From assembly GCF_002750855.1 (NCBI RefSeq), contig NZ_NWUC01000002.1:372001-436000 (forward strand): a DNA stretch of 64,000 bases, given 5' to 3'. Source of the stretch: Neopararhizobium haloflavum (GTDB taxonomy: Bacteria > Pseudomonadota > Alphaproteobacteria > Rhizobiales > Rhizobiaceae). A program made the position numbers and the translations under genes. Shown here piece after piece: positions 40,648 through 49,437 of the stretch; position 1 is the stretch's first letter, and each line of letters begins with the position of its first letter. The notes beneath the pieces were generated by a model, which saw only the letters and a list, made by a program, of their open reading frames with translations, ran no database searches and had not been told where the DNA came from.

Positions 40648-42189
40648 TCAGGCTTCGGCAGCCGCGTTCTTGAACTTCGTGATCTCCCCCGATTCGATCT
40701 TGGCCCAGTATTGCCTGACCTCCCTGCGCACCACCGGCAGCAACAGGTAAATGCCGATAATGTTGGGGATCGACATGGCGAAGAGCATGCTGTCGGAGAA
40801 GGCGATCACCGGATCGAGCGTCACGCTCGCGCCAAGAATGATGAAAGCGCAGAAGATCGCCTTGAACACCAGCTCCTGCGCCTGGCCTTCGCCGAACATG
40901 TAGGTCCATGCCTTCAGCCCGTAATAGGACCAGGACAGCATCGTCGAAAAGGCAAAAAGCACGACGGCTATGGCCAAAAGGATCGGGAACCACGAGGCGC
41001 CCGATGCAAAAGCAGCCGAGGTCAACTCGACCCCTTCAAGTCCGCTGCCGAGCTCACCACTGATGACGATGACGAGCGCCGTCATCGTGCAGATGACCAC
41101 CGTGTCGATGAACGGCTCGAGCAGGGCCACGTAGCCTTCCGTCACCGGCTCCTTGGTGCGCACGGCGGAGTGGGCGATCGGAGCGGAACCGATGCCTGCC
41201 TCGTTGGAGAACGCCGCACGGCGGAAGCCCTGGATCAAGGCGCCTATGACGCCGCCAGCGACGCCTTCCCCCGTGAACGCTCCGGCAAAGATCTGACCGA
41301 AGGCCCAGCCGATCTGGTCGTAGTTGATGGCAAGGATCGCCAGCCCCGTGACGACATAGAAGATGGCCATGAACGGCACCACCTTCTCCGTTACCCGGGC
41401 AATCGACTTGATGCCGCCGATGATGACCATCCCGATGATGGCCGCCATGATCACGCCGAAAAGCCAGCCACGCCCGGCAAAGATGCTCGCTTCGCCGCCG
41501 GTGACGCCGACGACCTGCTGCAGAGCCTGATTGACCTGGAACATGTTGCCGCCGCCGACCGCGCCGCCGACGCAGCAGATCGAGAAGATGATCGCCAGGG
41601 TGCGCCCGAGGCCGGGCTGTCCGCGTTCGGCAAGTCCCTTCGACAGGTAATACATCGGCCCGCCCGACACCCGGCCATCGGCATATTCGTTGCGGTACTT
41701 CACGCCCAGTGTGCACTCGGTGAATTTCGTCGCCATGCCTAGAATGCCTGCGACGACCATCCAGAAGGTGGCACCCGGACCGCCCAGCGTGACGGCGACG
41801 GCCACGCCGGCGATATTGCCGAGCCCGACCGTTGCCGAAAGCGCCGTCGTCAGGGCCTGAAAATGCGAGACCTCCCCGGCATCTTCAGGGTCTGAGTAAT
41901 CCCCTTTTACCAATGAAATGGAATGTTTGACCTGTCGGAACTGAACGAAACCGAAATAGATCGTGCACACTGCAGCCGCCAGGACGAGCCAGCCGACGAT
42001 AAGCGGGAAGTTGACGTCACCGATCGGCACTTCGAAAAAGATGATGCTGCCGACGAAATCCGACACCGGCGTGAACCATTGATTGATCCGCTGATCGAGC
42101 GTCGTGGCAACCTCGTCGGGATCTTGAGCGGCGGCCGGCACGACCGAAACCAGCACGGCAGCAAGCGCCGCGAGCATTCGAGTGATCAT
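40648..42189 (-). CDS. alanine/glycine:cation symporter (AGCS family)
   Basis: Sodium- or proton-coupled uptake of alanine or glycine through the inner membrane. The 513-residue protein has an unusual N-terminal signal-like segment (MITRMLAALAAVLVSVVPAAAQ) before the first core helix, then the AGCS signature ALTTALSATVGLGNIAGVAVAVTLGGPGATFWM, GGPMYYLSKGL, and FSNEAGIGSAPIAHSA, with about ten more helices. GGGGAA sits about 6 bases before ATG 42189; the frame extends to 42372 without a credible start. The universal stress protein gene lies 41 bases upstream in the same direction, suggesting a two-gene operon. The divergent Lrp/AsnC regulator may respond to its amino acid substrate; that link is inference. 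Confidence 0.94.
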   Translation of the reverse strand: MITRMLAALAAVLVSVVPAAAQDPDEVATTLDQRINQWFTPVSDFVGSIIFFEVPIGDVNFPLIVGWLVLAAAVCTIYFGFVQFRQVKHSISLVKGDYSDPEDAGEVSHFQALTTALSATVGLGNIAGVAVAVTLGGPGATFWMVVAGILGMATKFTECTLGVKYRNEYADGRVSGGPMYYLSKGLAERGQPGLGRTLAIIFSICCVGGAVGGGNMFQVNQALQQVVGVTGGEASIFAGRGWLFGVIMAAIIGMVIIGGIKSIARVTEKVVPFMAIFYVVTGLAILAINYDQIGWAFGQIFAGAFTGEGVAGGVIGALIQGFRRAAFSNEAGIGSAPIAHSAVRTKEPVTEGYVALLEPFIDTVVICTMTALVIVISGELGSGLEGVELTSAAFASGASWFPILLAIAVVLFAFSTMLSWSYYGLKAWTYMFGEGQAQELVFKAIFCAFIILGASVTLDPVIAFSDSMLFAMSIPNIIGIYLLLPVVRREVRQYWAKIESGEITKFKNAAAEA

Positions 42190-42230
42190 GGAAATTCCCC
42201 TGATTTCATCATTGGCTGGACGGGAATGGG

Positions 42231-42662
42231 TCACGGCACGACCGTCACCGGGATCGGTGATGCCTGGACGAGCGTGATGGCGAGACTGCCGAGAAACCGC
42301 TGGCCGAGGGCGGAGCCGCCGCGCCGGCCGATGAACATCTGAGAAGCTCGCATCTTGCGGGCGATCTCGCACAGCAATTCACCTGCGTGGCCGTATCGAA
42401 CCTCACTTGTGACGGTCAGACCCTTTTCACGCAGCCCCTCGCAAAAGGGTTCGATGACCTGCGCAGCGCGGGCGAGTTCATCCTGGCGGCGTGCGTGGCG
42501 TTCCTCCAATTCCTGAGCGCTCAGAAAGCTGTAGGGCGACCATTCCAGCACCATGACGACGTGGAGCGCCGCTTCTTCGCCACGCGCCCGCGCTGCGGCG
42601 AAGTCGCCTGCCCTTCTGGCCGCTTCGGTATCGTCGAATCCGATAATGAACGTTCCCGGCAT
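42231..42662 (-). CDS. universal stress protein (UspA family)
   Basis: Cytoplasmic alpha/beta protein of 143 residues. It begins MPGTFIIGFDDTEAARRAGDF, the usual beta1 and ATP-contact start, and ends with the nucleotide-binding loop MFIGRRGGSALGQRFLGSLAITLVQASPIPVTVV, matching the G-2x-G-9x-G(S/T) pattern, so it is probably of the ATP-binding type. It precedes the AGCS symporter by 41 bases. Role in stress or transporter control is not known. Confidence 0.92.
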   Translation of the reverse strand: MPGTFIIGFDDTEAARRAGDFAAARARGEEAALHVVMVLEWSPYSFLSAQELEERHARRQDELARAAQVIEPFCEGLREKGLTVTSEVRYGHAGELLCEIARKMRASQMFIGRRGGSALGQRFLGSLAITLVQASPIPVTVVP

Positions 42663-42776
42663 GCTCTATCCCCTCTTGCCATCGGCCCGATCAGCGTCCG
42701 GTCCCGGCCACTTCACAGCCAATCGACTGCAGTATGCCCAGCAAAGAGCAGGTTTTGGCTCTCTTTTCGGCGAATA

Positions 42777-42796
42777 ATTAGACGATTAGACTATAC
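42777..42796 (+). promoter_or_regulatory. tandem ATTAGAC repeat and -10-like box before the Lrp gene
   Basis: ATTAGAC at 42777-42783 and 42785-42791 (8-bp period) abut TATAC at 42792-42796, a possible -10 box. A start of transcription near 42804 would favour ATG 42822 over ATG 42801 for the regulator. Confidence 0.4.
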
Positions 42797-42821
42797 GCGG
42801 ATGAGAATGAGGGATTTGGAC

Positions 42822-43298
42822 ATGAGCAGGCCGAAGCTGGATCGAACCGACTTGCGGATCTTATCGGAGATTCAGCGCGATGGCCGCATTTCGGTCGTCG
42901 AGCTGTCGCGGCGCGTCAACCTCACCAAGACGCCCTGCGCGGAGCGGCTGAAGCGGCTGGAAGCCGACGGCGTCATCGTGGGCTATTTCGCTCAGATCGA
43001 TCCCAGAATGGTAAATGCAGCGCATGTGGTGATGGTGCAGGTCCAGTTGCGCGGCACCACCGCAGCCGAACTCGATGCCTTCAATTCCGCCGTGAAGCGG
43101 GTTCCGGAAGTGCAGTCGTGCCACATGGTGGCGGGCGGTTACGACTACCTGCTGAAGGTTCGCAGCCGCGATATCGACGACTACCGGCAAAGCCTGGGAG
43201 AAGTCATCTCCAAGCTTCCGGGGGTTCTGCAAACCCACACATATGTGGTGATGGAGACCGTCAAGGACGACCCGACCGTTTCAATACCAAGACCGTGA
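42822..43298 (+). CDS. Lrp/AsnC family transcriptional regulator
   Basis: Amino-acid-responsive DNA-binding regulator of 158 residues. N-terminal AsnC-type winged HTH (KLDRTDLRILSEIQRDGRIS, then VELSRRVNLTKTPCAERLKRLEADGVI) and a C-terminal RAM (ACT-like) ligand domain with VMVQVQLRG and CHMVAGGYDYLLKVRSRD. In-frame ATGs exist at 42801, 42807 and 42822; GAGGG 9 bases before 42822 and the family start MSRPKLDRTD favour the last. It closely resembles PutR/Lrp regulators of rhizobia, which often control proline or alanine catabolism. No putA is present here; the nearest candidate target is the divergent usp-symporter pair. A tandem ATTAGAC repeat precedes it. Confidence 0.9.
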   Translation: MSRPKLDRTDLRILSEIQRDGRISVVELSRRVNLTKTPCAERLKRLEADGVIVGYFAQIDPRMVNAAHVVMVQVQLRGTTAAELDAFNSAVKRVPEVQSCHMVAGGYDYLLKVRSRDIDDYRQSLGEVISKLPGVLQTHTYVVMETVKDDPTVSIPRP

Positions 43299-43306
43299 CG
43301 AGCTCC

Positions 43307-43342
43307 GGGAGAGAGGACCGCAAGGCGCGGCCCTCTCTCTCC
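43307..43342. terminator. hairpin between convergent lrp and terC genes
   Basis: A long GA/CT-rich inverted repeat (43307-43321 against 43327-43342, one bulge, loop AAGGC) lies in the 48-base gap between the two stop codons. T-runs are short; termination role inferred. Confidence 0.7.
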
Positions 43343-43346
43343 AAGT

Positions 43347-44105
43347 CTAGTGGGCCCCGGCGCCGCCTTTGCGCTTGCGGGCGCGCCGCGCCAGCATGTT
43401 GAGCGCCTCGACGATGCCCGAGAACGCCATGGCGGCGTAGATGTAGCCCTTGGGCACATGGAAGCCGAGACCTTCGGCGATGAGGGTCATGCCGATCATC
43501 AGCAGGAACGACAGTGCCAGCATGACGATCGTCGGGTTGTTGCCGATGAAGCGCGACAGCGGATCTGCCGCCAGCAGCATGACCGTCACGGCCGATACGA
43601 CGGCGATGACCATGATGGTGATGTCGTCGGTCATGCCGACGGCGGTGATGATCGAATCGACCGAGAACACCAGATCGAGCAGCAGGATCTGCACGATGAC
43701 GCTGGCGAAGGTCGTGGTCGCGGCCCTGCCCATCATGTTGTCCTTGGTGTCCTCGACGTCCACCGTGTGGTGGATTTCCTTCGTCGCCTTCCAGACCAGA
43801 AAGAACCCGCCCACCAGCAGAATGATGTCTCGCCAGGAGAAATCCTGCCCGAATGCCGAGAATACCGGCTCGGTCAACTGAACAATGATGCTGACCAGCG
43901 AAAGCAGGCCGAGACGCAGAACAAGGGCGAGCGAGATACCAATGCGACGGGCGCGCTGGCGTTGCTCCTCCGGCAGCTTGTTGGACAGGATCGAAATAAA
44001 GATGAGGTTGTCGATACCCAGCACGATCTCCATCACCACCAGCGTGGCGAGCGCCACCCAGGCTGCGGGATCGTTGACGAAGGAGAACCATTCGGCCATC
44101 GGCAT
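43347..44105 (-). CDS. TerC family integral membrane protein
   Basis: Inner membrane protein with about seven helices. The 252-residue chain has the TerC signature [41 protein letters not shown], and the second acidic motif [19 protein letters not shown]; the membrane Asp residues of GIDN and SVDS are conserved and fit a divalent metal exporter, as shown for some relatives with manganese. Tellurite resistance is only the historical name. Starts at ATG 44105 or 44099; the GGAT before the second is slightly better spaced. It follows the YmdB-type gene by 89 bases. Confidence 0.93.
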   Translation of the reverse strand: MPMAEWFSFVNDPAAWVALATLVVMEIVLGIDNLIFISILSNKLPEEQRQRARRIGISLALVLRLGLLSLVSIIVQLTEPVFSAFGQDFSWRDIILLVGGFFLVWKATKEIHHTVDVEDTKDNMMGRAATTTFASVIVQILLLDLVFSVDSIITAVGMTDDITIMVIAVVSAVTVMLLAADPLSRFIGNNPTIVMLALSFLLMIGMTLIAEGLGFHVPKGYIYAAMAFSGIVEALNMLARRARKRKGGAGAH

Positions 44106-44194
44106 ATCCGTTCTTGATTGAGCCGGAAGGTGGGCTGCCGGCGGATGAGGTTGCTACCAGAGATAGATGAAGCCGATCCAACGGCCAAGCGTCA

Positions 44195-45022
44195 TCAAGC
44201 GTTCCAGAACGTGGGGACGCTTTCTGCCAGACGCGCTCCGAGCCTGAGCGGCGCAATCTTCTCGGCAAGGCCCGTACGATCGGAAATCTCGACACATACG
44301 CCGCAGATCGTCGCGGGACCTGCGGCCGCTTCGAAACGACCCTTCGGCATCTTTGTCAGGAAGCGGTTGAGTGGCTCTTCCTTGTCCATGCCAAGCGACG
44401 AATCGTAATCGCCGCACATGCCCGCATCCGACATATAGGCCGTTCCCCCGTTCAGGATCTGGCAATCGGCGGTGGGCACGTGGGTATGGGTTCCGACAAC
44501 GAAGCTCGCCCGGCCATCGACAAAATGGCCAAAACACTGCTTCTCGCTCGTCGCCTCGGCGTGGAAGTCGAAAATGACCGCGTCGGCCTGCTCGCCAAGG
44601 GGGCATGCATCGAGGATCGTCTCGGCAGAGCGAAACGGATCATCGAGGTCGGGGTGCATGAAGACCCGGCCCATCACGTTGGCAACTAGAACCCGCGCTC
44701 CGTTTCTGGCGACATAGACATTGGACCCACGGCCGGGCGTTCCCTCGGGAAAGTTGGCCGGGCGCAAAAAGCGATCCTGGCGCTGGCAGAATTCGACCGC
44801 CTCTCGCTGATCCCAGACATGATTTCCGGTCGTCACCACGTCGGCGCCGGCGCGCAGCGTCTCCTCGAAAATCTCTTCCGTGATGCCGAAACCGCCAGCG
44901 GCGTTCTCGCCATTGACGACGACAAAATCGAGCCGGAAATCGGAAACGAGCCCTGGCAGCCGGTTCCAGACCGCCATACGGCCGCTTCGGCCCACCATAT
45001 CACCTAGAAACAACAATCGCAT
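44195..45022 (-). CDS. YmdB-family metallophosphoesterase
   Basis: Binuclear metal phosphodiesterase; the Bacillus YmdB relative cleaves 2',3'-cyclic nucleotides and influences RNA turnover. The 275-residue protein starts MRLLFLGDMVGRSGRMAV and has the metal-site motifs FLGDMVG, VVVNGENAAGGFG, TTGNHVWDQ, DFHAEATSEK and VVGTHTHVPTAD, all intact. ATG 45022 is 8 bases after the 5-formyltetrahydrofolate cyclo-ligase stop, so the two are probably one operon, a pairing known in rhizobia. Confidence 0.95.
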   Translation of the reverse strand: MRLLFLGDMVGRSGRMAVWNRLPGLVSDFRLDFVVVNGENAAGGFGITEEIFEETLRAGADVVTTGNHVWDQREAVEFCQRQDRFLRPANFPEGTPGRGSNVYVARNGARVLVANVMGRVFMHPDLDDPFRSAETILDACPLGEQADAVIFDFHAEATSEKQCFGHFVDGRASFVVGTHTHVPTADCQILNGGTAYMSDAGMCGDYDSSLGMDKEEPLNRFLTKMPKGRFEAAAGPATICGVCVEISDRTGLAEKIAPLRLGARLAESVPTFWNA

Positions 45023-45030
45023 GCGACGCT

Positions 45031-45621
45031 CTATATCGAAGGCGCGAAGCAACGCAAACCGCTCTCGGTCAGCACCGCATCGAGAAGTTCGTCATGATCC
45101 TCGTCCGGCACACCCTCGACCTCCTGGAGGTCGAAGGCTATTCCAACAAGACGCGGACGAATGTGGCGGGCGACGAGCCTTGAAATGGCCCGATCATAGA
45201 GCCCTGCCCCATAACCGACGCGATGACCCCGCGCATCGAAGGCCGCCAGCGGAACGAGCATGAGGGTCGGATCGAGAACGGCGGCATCATCAGCCGGCCC
45301 CGCGGTGCCGAAGCCGGTATCCACCATTGGCGCTCCGCGCAGGAGTTCGCGAAAGATGATGGTCTCGCGATCAACGATGACGGGCAGGCAGAGACGCGCG
45401 CCTTGGTCGCGCAGATCGGCCATCAGCGGGCGAACATCGACCTCCGAGCGGATCGGCCAGAACCCGGAGACGATGTCATTCGGCCCCACGACCAGTTCGC
45501 GTCCGCCATGGGCTGACAGGGCCAGAGATTTTTCGATGCGCTGATCGACCGGAATGGCATCACGCAGAGCCAGAACACCGGATCGGATTTTTGCCTTATG
45601 TGGACATCGCTGCACCGTCAT
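45031..45621 (-). CDS. 5-formyltetrahydrofolate cyclo-ligase
   Basis: Uses ATP to turn 5-formyl-THF into 5,10-methenyl-THF, recycling a folate by-product of serine hydroxymethyltransferase. The 196-residue protein has the family motif GYGAGLYDRAISRL (ATP/phosphate binding, variant of GYGxGYYDR), FWPIRSEVDVRPLM and LVPLAAFDARGHRVG. In E. coli the orthologue ygfA lies directly after the 6S RNA gene; here a 6S RNA is also upstream on the same strand but a LuxR-type gene intervenes. The start ATG 45621 is the first of the frame. Confidence 0.95.
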   Translation of the reverse strand: MTVQRCPHKAKIRSGVLALRDAIPVDQRIEKSLALSAHGGRELVVGPNDIVSGFWPIRSEVDVRPLMADLRDQGARLCLPVIVDRETIIFRELLRGAPMVDTGFGTAGPADDAAVLDPTLMLVPLAAFDARGHRVGYGAGLYDRAISRLVARHIRPRLVGIAFDLQEVEGVPDEDHDELLDAVLTESGLRCFAPSI

Positions 45622-45743
45622 CGCCGACTGCGTTCCTGGCCTGCTTCTAGAGGCACGAACCCCATCACTACCGGCGGTCCCAGGTCAATAGCACAAGACG
45701 ACAGGAAGACGGCTACCGGAGCAGGATCGGGCCGCATCCCATT

Positions 45744-45763
45744 CGCCCCGTCCAGACGGGGCG
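45744..45763. other. perfect 8-bp hairpin in the cyclo-ligase upstream region
   Basis: CGCCCCGT (45744-45751) and ACGGGGCG (45756-45763) with a 4-base loop stand about 125 bases upstream of the cyclo-ligase start in the 257-base spacer 45622-45878. It has no T-run. The rest of the spacer shows no coding or RNA signal I can name. Confidence 0.5.
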
Positions 45764-45878
45764 GATCGTTCAAATGCCAAGAGTGGACATAGGAGAAAAT
45801 TAAAGGCTCGATCCTTCTATGCGTGCGGGAGGCGCAATCTTTCCGTAGCGTAAGGTTGCGAGGTCGGGGGGATATCGG

Positions 45879-46097
45879 GTGCTGTCGGCAAGGGAGAGCG
45901 ACTATCTCACGCGGATCGCGGCGGGCTGGAGCGTGCACGATATTGCGCTTTCGGACGGGATTGCGGTCAATGAAATCGCGGCGCATCTCAACTCTGCCAG
46001 CGAGAAACTGGGGGCGGGCAACCTCATGGACGCGATCGCCAAGGCGATGCGGCTCAAGTTGTTGCCGGGGAGCGGACGATGCGACGACGGCGTCTAG
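45879..46097 (+). CDS. stand-alone LuxR-type (GerE) helix-turn-helix protein
   Basis: A 72-residue protein consisting almost only of a LuxR C-terminal HTH domain: LSARESDYLTRIAAGWSVHDIALSDGIAVNEIAAHLNSASEKLGAGNLMDAIAKAMRLKLL follows the GerE pattern (opening LS.RE, AAG.S..IA, I....V..HL, KLGA.N..DA). It has no receiver or ligand domain, so it would be a constitutive or dimerising DNA-binding protein, or a competitor of larger LuxR proteins. GTG 45879 has GGGGGGA about 8 bases before it. It lies on the plus strand between the 6S RNA and cyclo-ligase genes, both on the minus strand. Confidence 0.8.
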   Translation: MLSARESDYLTRIAAGWSVHDIALSDGIAVNEIAAHLNSASEKLGAGNLMDAIAKAMRLKLLPGSGRCDDGV

Positions 46098-46131
46098 GCC
46101 GCTTCACTCTTGCAAGGGAGCGGTCAAAAGC

Positions 46132-46289
46132 GTGCGATCCACGGCGACCGATGGACGTTTACGATCCCGGGTACCTACAAGGTAGGTGGGTGCCGTATGT
46201 CGAAGCCCACGGGCCCCGCCAGGGACAGCTCCCTTGGATCGCGTATGGCCCCGGGGATTGTGGGTCCTGTCGAGAAGCGCAGATCGCAC
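46132..46289 (-). ncRNA. ssrS: 6S RNA
   Basis: About 158 bases on the minus strand. The ends pair perfectly (GTGCGATC complementary to 46282-46289 with GATCGCAC complementary to 46132-46139), as in 6S closing stems. Inside, CCCAC/GTGGG and CCCC/GGGG stems flank an apical hairpin with AGGGA/TCCCT, and the 3' side of the central bubble can form a small ACCTAC/GTAGGT hairpin. Location between zapA and 5-formyltetrahydrofolate cyclo-ligase is the classic ssrS position. 6S RNA mimics an open promoter and sequesters sigma-70 holoenzyme in stationary phase. A GCTTTT follows the 3' end. End points are approximate. Confidence 0.87.
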
Positions 46290-46294
46290 CTTTG

Positions 46295-46300
46295 AATATA
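46295..46300 (-). promoter_or_regulatory. -10 box of the 6S RNA gene
   Basis: TATATT on the minus strand ends 6 bases before the inferred 6S RNA 5' end. A -35 box is not clear; CTGGCG at 46319-46324 has 18-base spacing. Confidence 0.5.
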
Positions 46301-46358
46301 GTTTCGTCCCGCCGCGCACGCCAGTGGCAAAACGGTCAACGACCGAATTGGTGAAAGG

Positions 46359-46730
46359 TCAGTTGGCCGGCGGATGGGCGGTCAGCTTGCTGGACAGGCG
46401 CTCGATCTGCGCCGTGATCTCACCGATCGTGCCGACCAGCGATTCATCGGACCGCTCGGAGCGCGCAACCGCTGCATCGCGCGTCTTGCGCAACGCCTCG
46501 ACCTCGCCCTGAAGAGCACGCATCGTGCGCTCCTTCTCAGCCAGTTCATCCATCACCATGATGGCGGCCATGACGGTAATGCGCAGGTCGCCAATCTCGC
46601 CGAACTGGCTCTTCAGATGGCTGACATAGCGATCGAACCGTTCGGCGAGCGTGACGAGATGGTCTTCCTGACCTTCTTCGCAGGCCATCCGATAGGCCTT
46701 GTTGTCGATCGTTACGCTTACCTGAGCCAT
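46359..46730 (-). CDS. zapA: cell division protein ZapA
   Basis: Cytoplasmic protein that cross-links FtsZ filaments at the division site. The 123-residue protein starts MAQVSVTIDNKAYRMACEEGQE, followed by HLVTLAERFDRYVSHLKSQFGEIGDLRITVMAAIMVMDEL, the ZapA globular head, and a C-terminal coiled coil. ATG 46730 is chosen by family start; the frame extends to 46805. It lies upstream of the 6S RNA on the same strand and 116 bases after the DUF4164 gene, the usual rhizobial arrangement. Confidence 0.95.
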   Translation of the reverse strand: MAQVSVTIDNKAYRMACEEGQEDHLVTLAERFDRYVSHLKSQFGEIGDLRITVMAAIMVMDELAEKERTMRALQGEVEALRKTRDAAVARSERSDESLVGTIGEITAQIERLSSKLTAHPPAN

Positions 46731-46846
46731 GGTCCGGCTTTCCTGCTTGGCGCTGTCCCGCATGATTTCGAAGAGTGCGGGAAAGCGTCTTTTCTGTGCT
46801 GGCAACGCCCCTCGAAACGGGCGCGGCCGATTGGGTGCGACACGAC

Positions 46847-47119
46847 TCAGCGGTCGAGCACGGCCCTTATCGTTTCCATCGACGTCACGAGCCGCCTGGA
46901 CACTTCGCGATTGGCTTCCTCGAGACGATTGGCCCGGTCCTGTGCCTGATCGAGCTCCTGCGCGAGACGGGAGCGATCGACGTTCATGCGGCGCACCTCG
47001 TCTTCTGCTTCGGTGAAATCCGCCTCGCGTTCAAAGCGCTGATCGATGGCATTCTCCAGACCAGCCAAAGCCCGCTGAAGCCTTTCCAGCGCCGCCTTCA
47101 TGTTGGTCTCACTCGCCAT
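46847..47119 (-). CDS. DUF4164 coiled-coil protein
   Basis: A 90-residue, almost entirely helical protein: MASETNMKAALERLQRALAG followed by heptad-rich sequence to VSRRLVTSMETIRAVLDR. DUF4164 proteins are found beside zapA in Rhizobiales, and a ZapB-like role in the division apparatus has been a reasonable guess, but nothing is established. ATG 47119 is the family start; frame open to 47185. It is divergent from tkt. Confidence 0.85.
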   Translation of the reverse strand: MASETNMKAALERLQRALAGLENAIDQRFEREADFTEAEDEVRRMNVDRSRLAQELDQAQDRANRLEEANREVSRRLVTSMETIRAVLDR

Positions 47120-47303
47120 GGCCCTAGATCCTGTCGAAACGCAAACACCCGAATCAATGTCTTCGTGGCGATTTAGGGCTTTCAACGTATGCGCCGTGCC
47201 AAAGCGGCGTCAATTAACGGTGCAGGTGTTCTCCCCTGCAATTTACGCCATTTCGCGACGTAATACCTTTGTCCGTGCGTCGCCATGACCATGCCCCGCT
47301 TTG

Positions 47304-47331
47304 TTGACTCAAGCCGGCCACCTGCTATGTG
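47304..47331 (+). promoter_or_regulatory. probable tkt promoter
   Basis: TTGACT at 47304-47309 and TATGTG at 47326-47331 are separated by 16 bases, 68 bases before the tkt start. The -10 box overlaps the left arm of an inverted repeat. Confidence 0.45.
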
Positions 47332-47377
47332 TCACGCGCCTTTTTCACAGGGCCGCCAAAAGGCCCTCCCGTGACAC
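47329..47377 (+). repeat. nested inverted repeat in the tkt leader
   Basis: Outer arms GTGTCACG (47329-47336) and CGTGACAC (47370-47377) are perfectly complementary and enclose a second stem AGGGCC/GGCCCT (47349-47354 / 47362-47367). It ends 21 bases before the tkt start codon. Either a dyad operator near the promoter or, if transcription starts upstream, an RNA hairpin. Confidence 0.75.
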
Positions 47378-47398
47378 CGGACAAAGAGCAACGACGCC

Positions 47399-49390
47399 AT
47401 GATATCACGCGAGAAACACGACCGGATGGCCAATGCAATCCGCTTCCTTTCCATGGATGCGGTCGAGAAGGCCAATTCGGGCCATCCCGGCCTGCCGATG
47501 GGCGCGGCCGACATCGCGACCGTGCTCTTTACGCGGTACCTCGCCTTTGACCCGAAGAACCCGAACTGGCCCGATCGCGACCGGTTCGTTCTTTCGGCCG
47601 GGCATGGCTCGATGTTGCTCTATTCGCTGCTTTATCTGACCGGCTACGAGGACATCGACCTCGACGACATCAAGAATTTCCGTCAGATCGACGCCCCAAC
47701 CGCCGGACATCCGGAATATGGCCACGCGGCGGGTATCGAGACGACCACGGGACCGCTCGGCCAGGGCCTTGGCAACGCCGTCGGCATGGCCATCGCGGAA
47801 CGCAAGCTCGAGAGCGAGTTCGGACGCGACCTCGTCAATCATTATACCTACGTGCTGGCCGGCGATGGATGCCTCATGGAAGGCATCAGCCAGGAATCGA
47901 TCTCGCTTGCCGGACACCTCAAGCTCAACAAGCTCGTCGTGTTCTGGGACAACAACGGCATCTCCATCGACGGCTCGGTCAGCCTTGCCGATTCAACCAA
48001 TCAGCTGGCGCGCTTTGCCGCTTCGGGATGGAAAACGCTTGCCATCGACGGTCACGATCCGGATGCAATCGCAGGTGCCATCGAAGAAGCCAAGGAGAGC
48101 GACCGGCCGACGTTCATCGCCTGCAAAACCACGATCGGCTTCGGTTCCCCCACAAAGGCGGGCACGGCAAAGGCGCACGGGTCCCCGCTTGGCGAAGACG
48201 AGATCACCGCGACGCGCGAAAAGCTCGGCTGGAGCGACGAGGCGTTTGTCGTCCCGTCGGATATCCTCGATGCTTGGCGCCTCGCGGGCCTGCGCACGAC
48301 CAAGGAGCGCAAGGGCTGGGAAGAGCGCCTGGCCGCAGTCGACGCCACCATCCGTTCCGACTTCGAGCGTCGCTTCGGTGGTGAACTTCCGGGCACGTTC
48401 GATTCCTCGATCGACAAGTACAAGCAGCAGCTTGCCGCAGACAAGCCGAATGTTGCGACCCGCAAGTCCTCGGAGATGGCGCTGGAGGTCATCAACGGAA
48501 TCCTGCCCGAGACGCTTGGCGGATCGGCTGACCTGACCGGATCCAACAACACCAAGACCAGCCAGACGACGCCGATCACGCCGGATGATTTTTCCGGCCG
48601 CTATCTGCATTACGGCATTCGCGAACACGGCATGGCCGCTGCCATGAACGGCATCGCCCTGCATGGCGGCCTCATTCCTTATGGCGGGACCTTCCTGACA
48701 TTTGCCGATTATTCGCGGCCATCGATCCGACTGGCCGCGCTGATGGGAATCCGCGTCATCCATGTGTTGACGCATGATTCCATCGGCCTTGGCGAAGATG
48801 GCCCGACCCACCAGCCGGTCGAGCACATGGCGGCGCTGCGTGCCATCCCCAACCTGCAGATGTTCCGGCCTGCCGACGCCGTGGAGGCCGTGGAGTGCTG
48901 GCAGCTGGCACTGGAATGCGAGAACAAGCCTTCGGGGCTCGCGCTGACCCGGCAGAACCTGCCTGCGGTACGTACCGAGCACGTCGAGGAAAACATGTGC
49001 TCTTTCGGCGCCTACGACCTTGCGCCCGCATCCGACGCTGCGGTGACGATCTTCGCGTCCGGGTCGGAGATCGAGATCGCCATGGAAGCCAAGAGCCGCC
49101 TTGATGGCATGGGACATGTGACCCGCGTCGTTTCGGTGCCCTGTTTCGAGCTGTTCGAAGAGCAGTCGGAAGAATACAAGGCCGCGATCATCGGCCAGTC
49201 GCCGGTGCGCATCGCGGTTGAGGCCGGCATCCGGCAGGGCTGGGATACCTTCATCGGTTCGGACGGTGTCTTCATCGGGATGAAGGGCTTCGGCGCCTCG
49301 GGCAAATACAAGGATCTCTACAAGCATTTCGGCATCACAGCCGATGCCGTGGTGGCAGCAGCCGAATCGCGGCTCAGCGCCGACGCCTGA
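47399..49390 (+). CDS. tkt: transketolase
   Basis: Thiamine-diphosphate enzyme moving two-carbon units in the pentose phosphate and Calvin pathways. The 663-residue protein begins with a short [20 protein letters not shown], has [16 protein letters not shown], the ThDP motif [18 protein letters not shown] with NN of WDNNGIS, and the second half with [21 protein letters not shown] and [18 protein letters not shown]. First gene of the tkt-gap-(antiporter)-pgk-fba series. ATG 47399 is weakly supported by AAAGAG at 47383-47388. A nested inverted repeat and a candidate promoter lie just upstream. Confidence 0.97.
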   Translation: MISREKHDRMANAIRFLSMDAVEKANSGHPGLPMGAADIATVLFTRYLAFDPKNPNWPDRDRFVLSAGHGSMLLYSLLYLTGYEDIDLDDIKNFRQIDAPTAGHPEYGHAAGIETTTGPLGQGLGNAVGMAIAERKLESEFGRDLVNHYTYVLAGDGCLMEGISQESISLAGHLKLNKLVVFWDNNGISIDGSVSLADSTNQLARFAASGWKTLAIDGHDPDAIAGAIEEAKESDRPTFIACKTTIGFGSPTKAGTAKAHGSPLGEDEITATREKLGWSDEAFVVPSDILDAWRLAGLRTTKERKGWEERLAAVDATIRSDFERRFGGELPGTFDSSIDKYKQQLAADKPNVATRKSSEMALEVINGILPETLGGSADLTGSNNTKTSQTTPITPDDFSGRYLHYGIREHGMAAAMNGIALHGGLIPYGGTFLTFADYSRPSIRLAALMGIRVIHVLTHDSIGLGEDGPTHQPVEHMAALRAIPNLQMFRPADAVEAVECWQLALECENKPSGLALTRQNLPAVRTEHVEENMCSFGAYDLAPASDAAVTIFASGSEIEIAMEAKSRLDGMGHVTRVVSVPCFELFEEQSEEYKAAIIGQSPVRIAVEAGIRQGWDTFIGSDGVFIGMKGFGASGKYKDLYKHFGITADAVVAAAESRLSADA

Positions 49391-49437
49391 TACCACCCTT
49401 CGATCAACTTCAGCCGCGAGCGGGAGAGGGAATTACG

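Noticed and set aside
45618-45986. 122-codon minus-strand ORF upstream of the cyclo-ligase gene
   Set aside because: Overlaps the LuxR-type gene start antisense and has no family feature; the cyclo-ligase already starts at 45621.
47993-49396. 467-codon minus-strand frame
   Set aside because: Antisense to transketolase, which is unmistakable on the plus strand.
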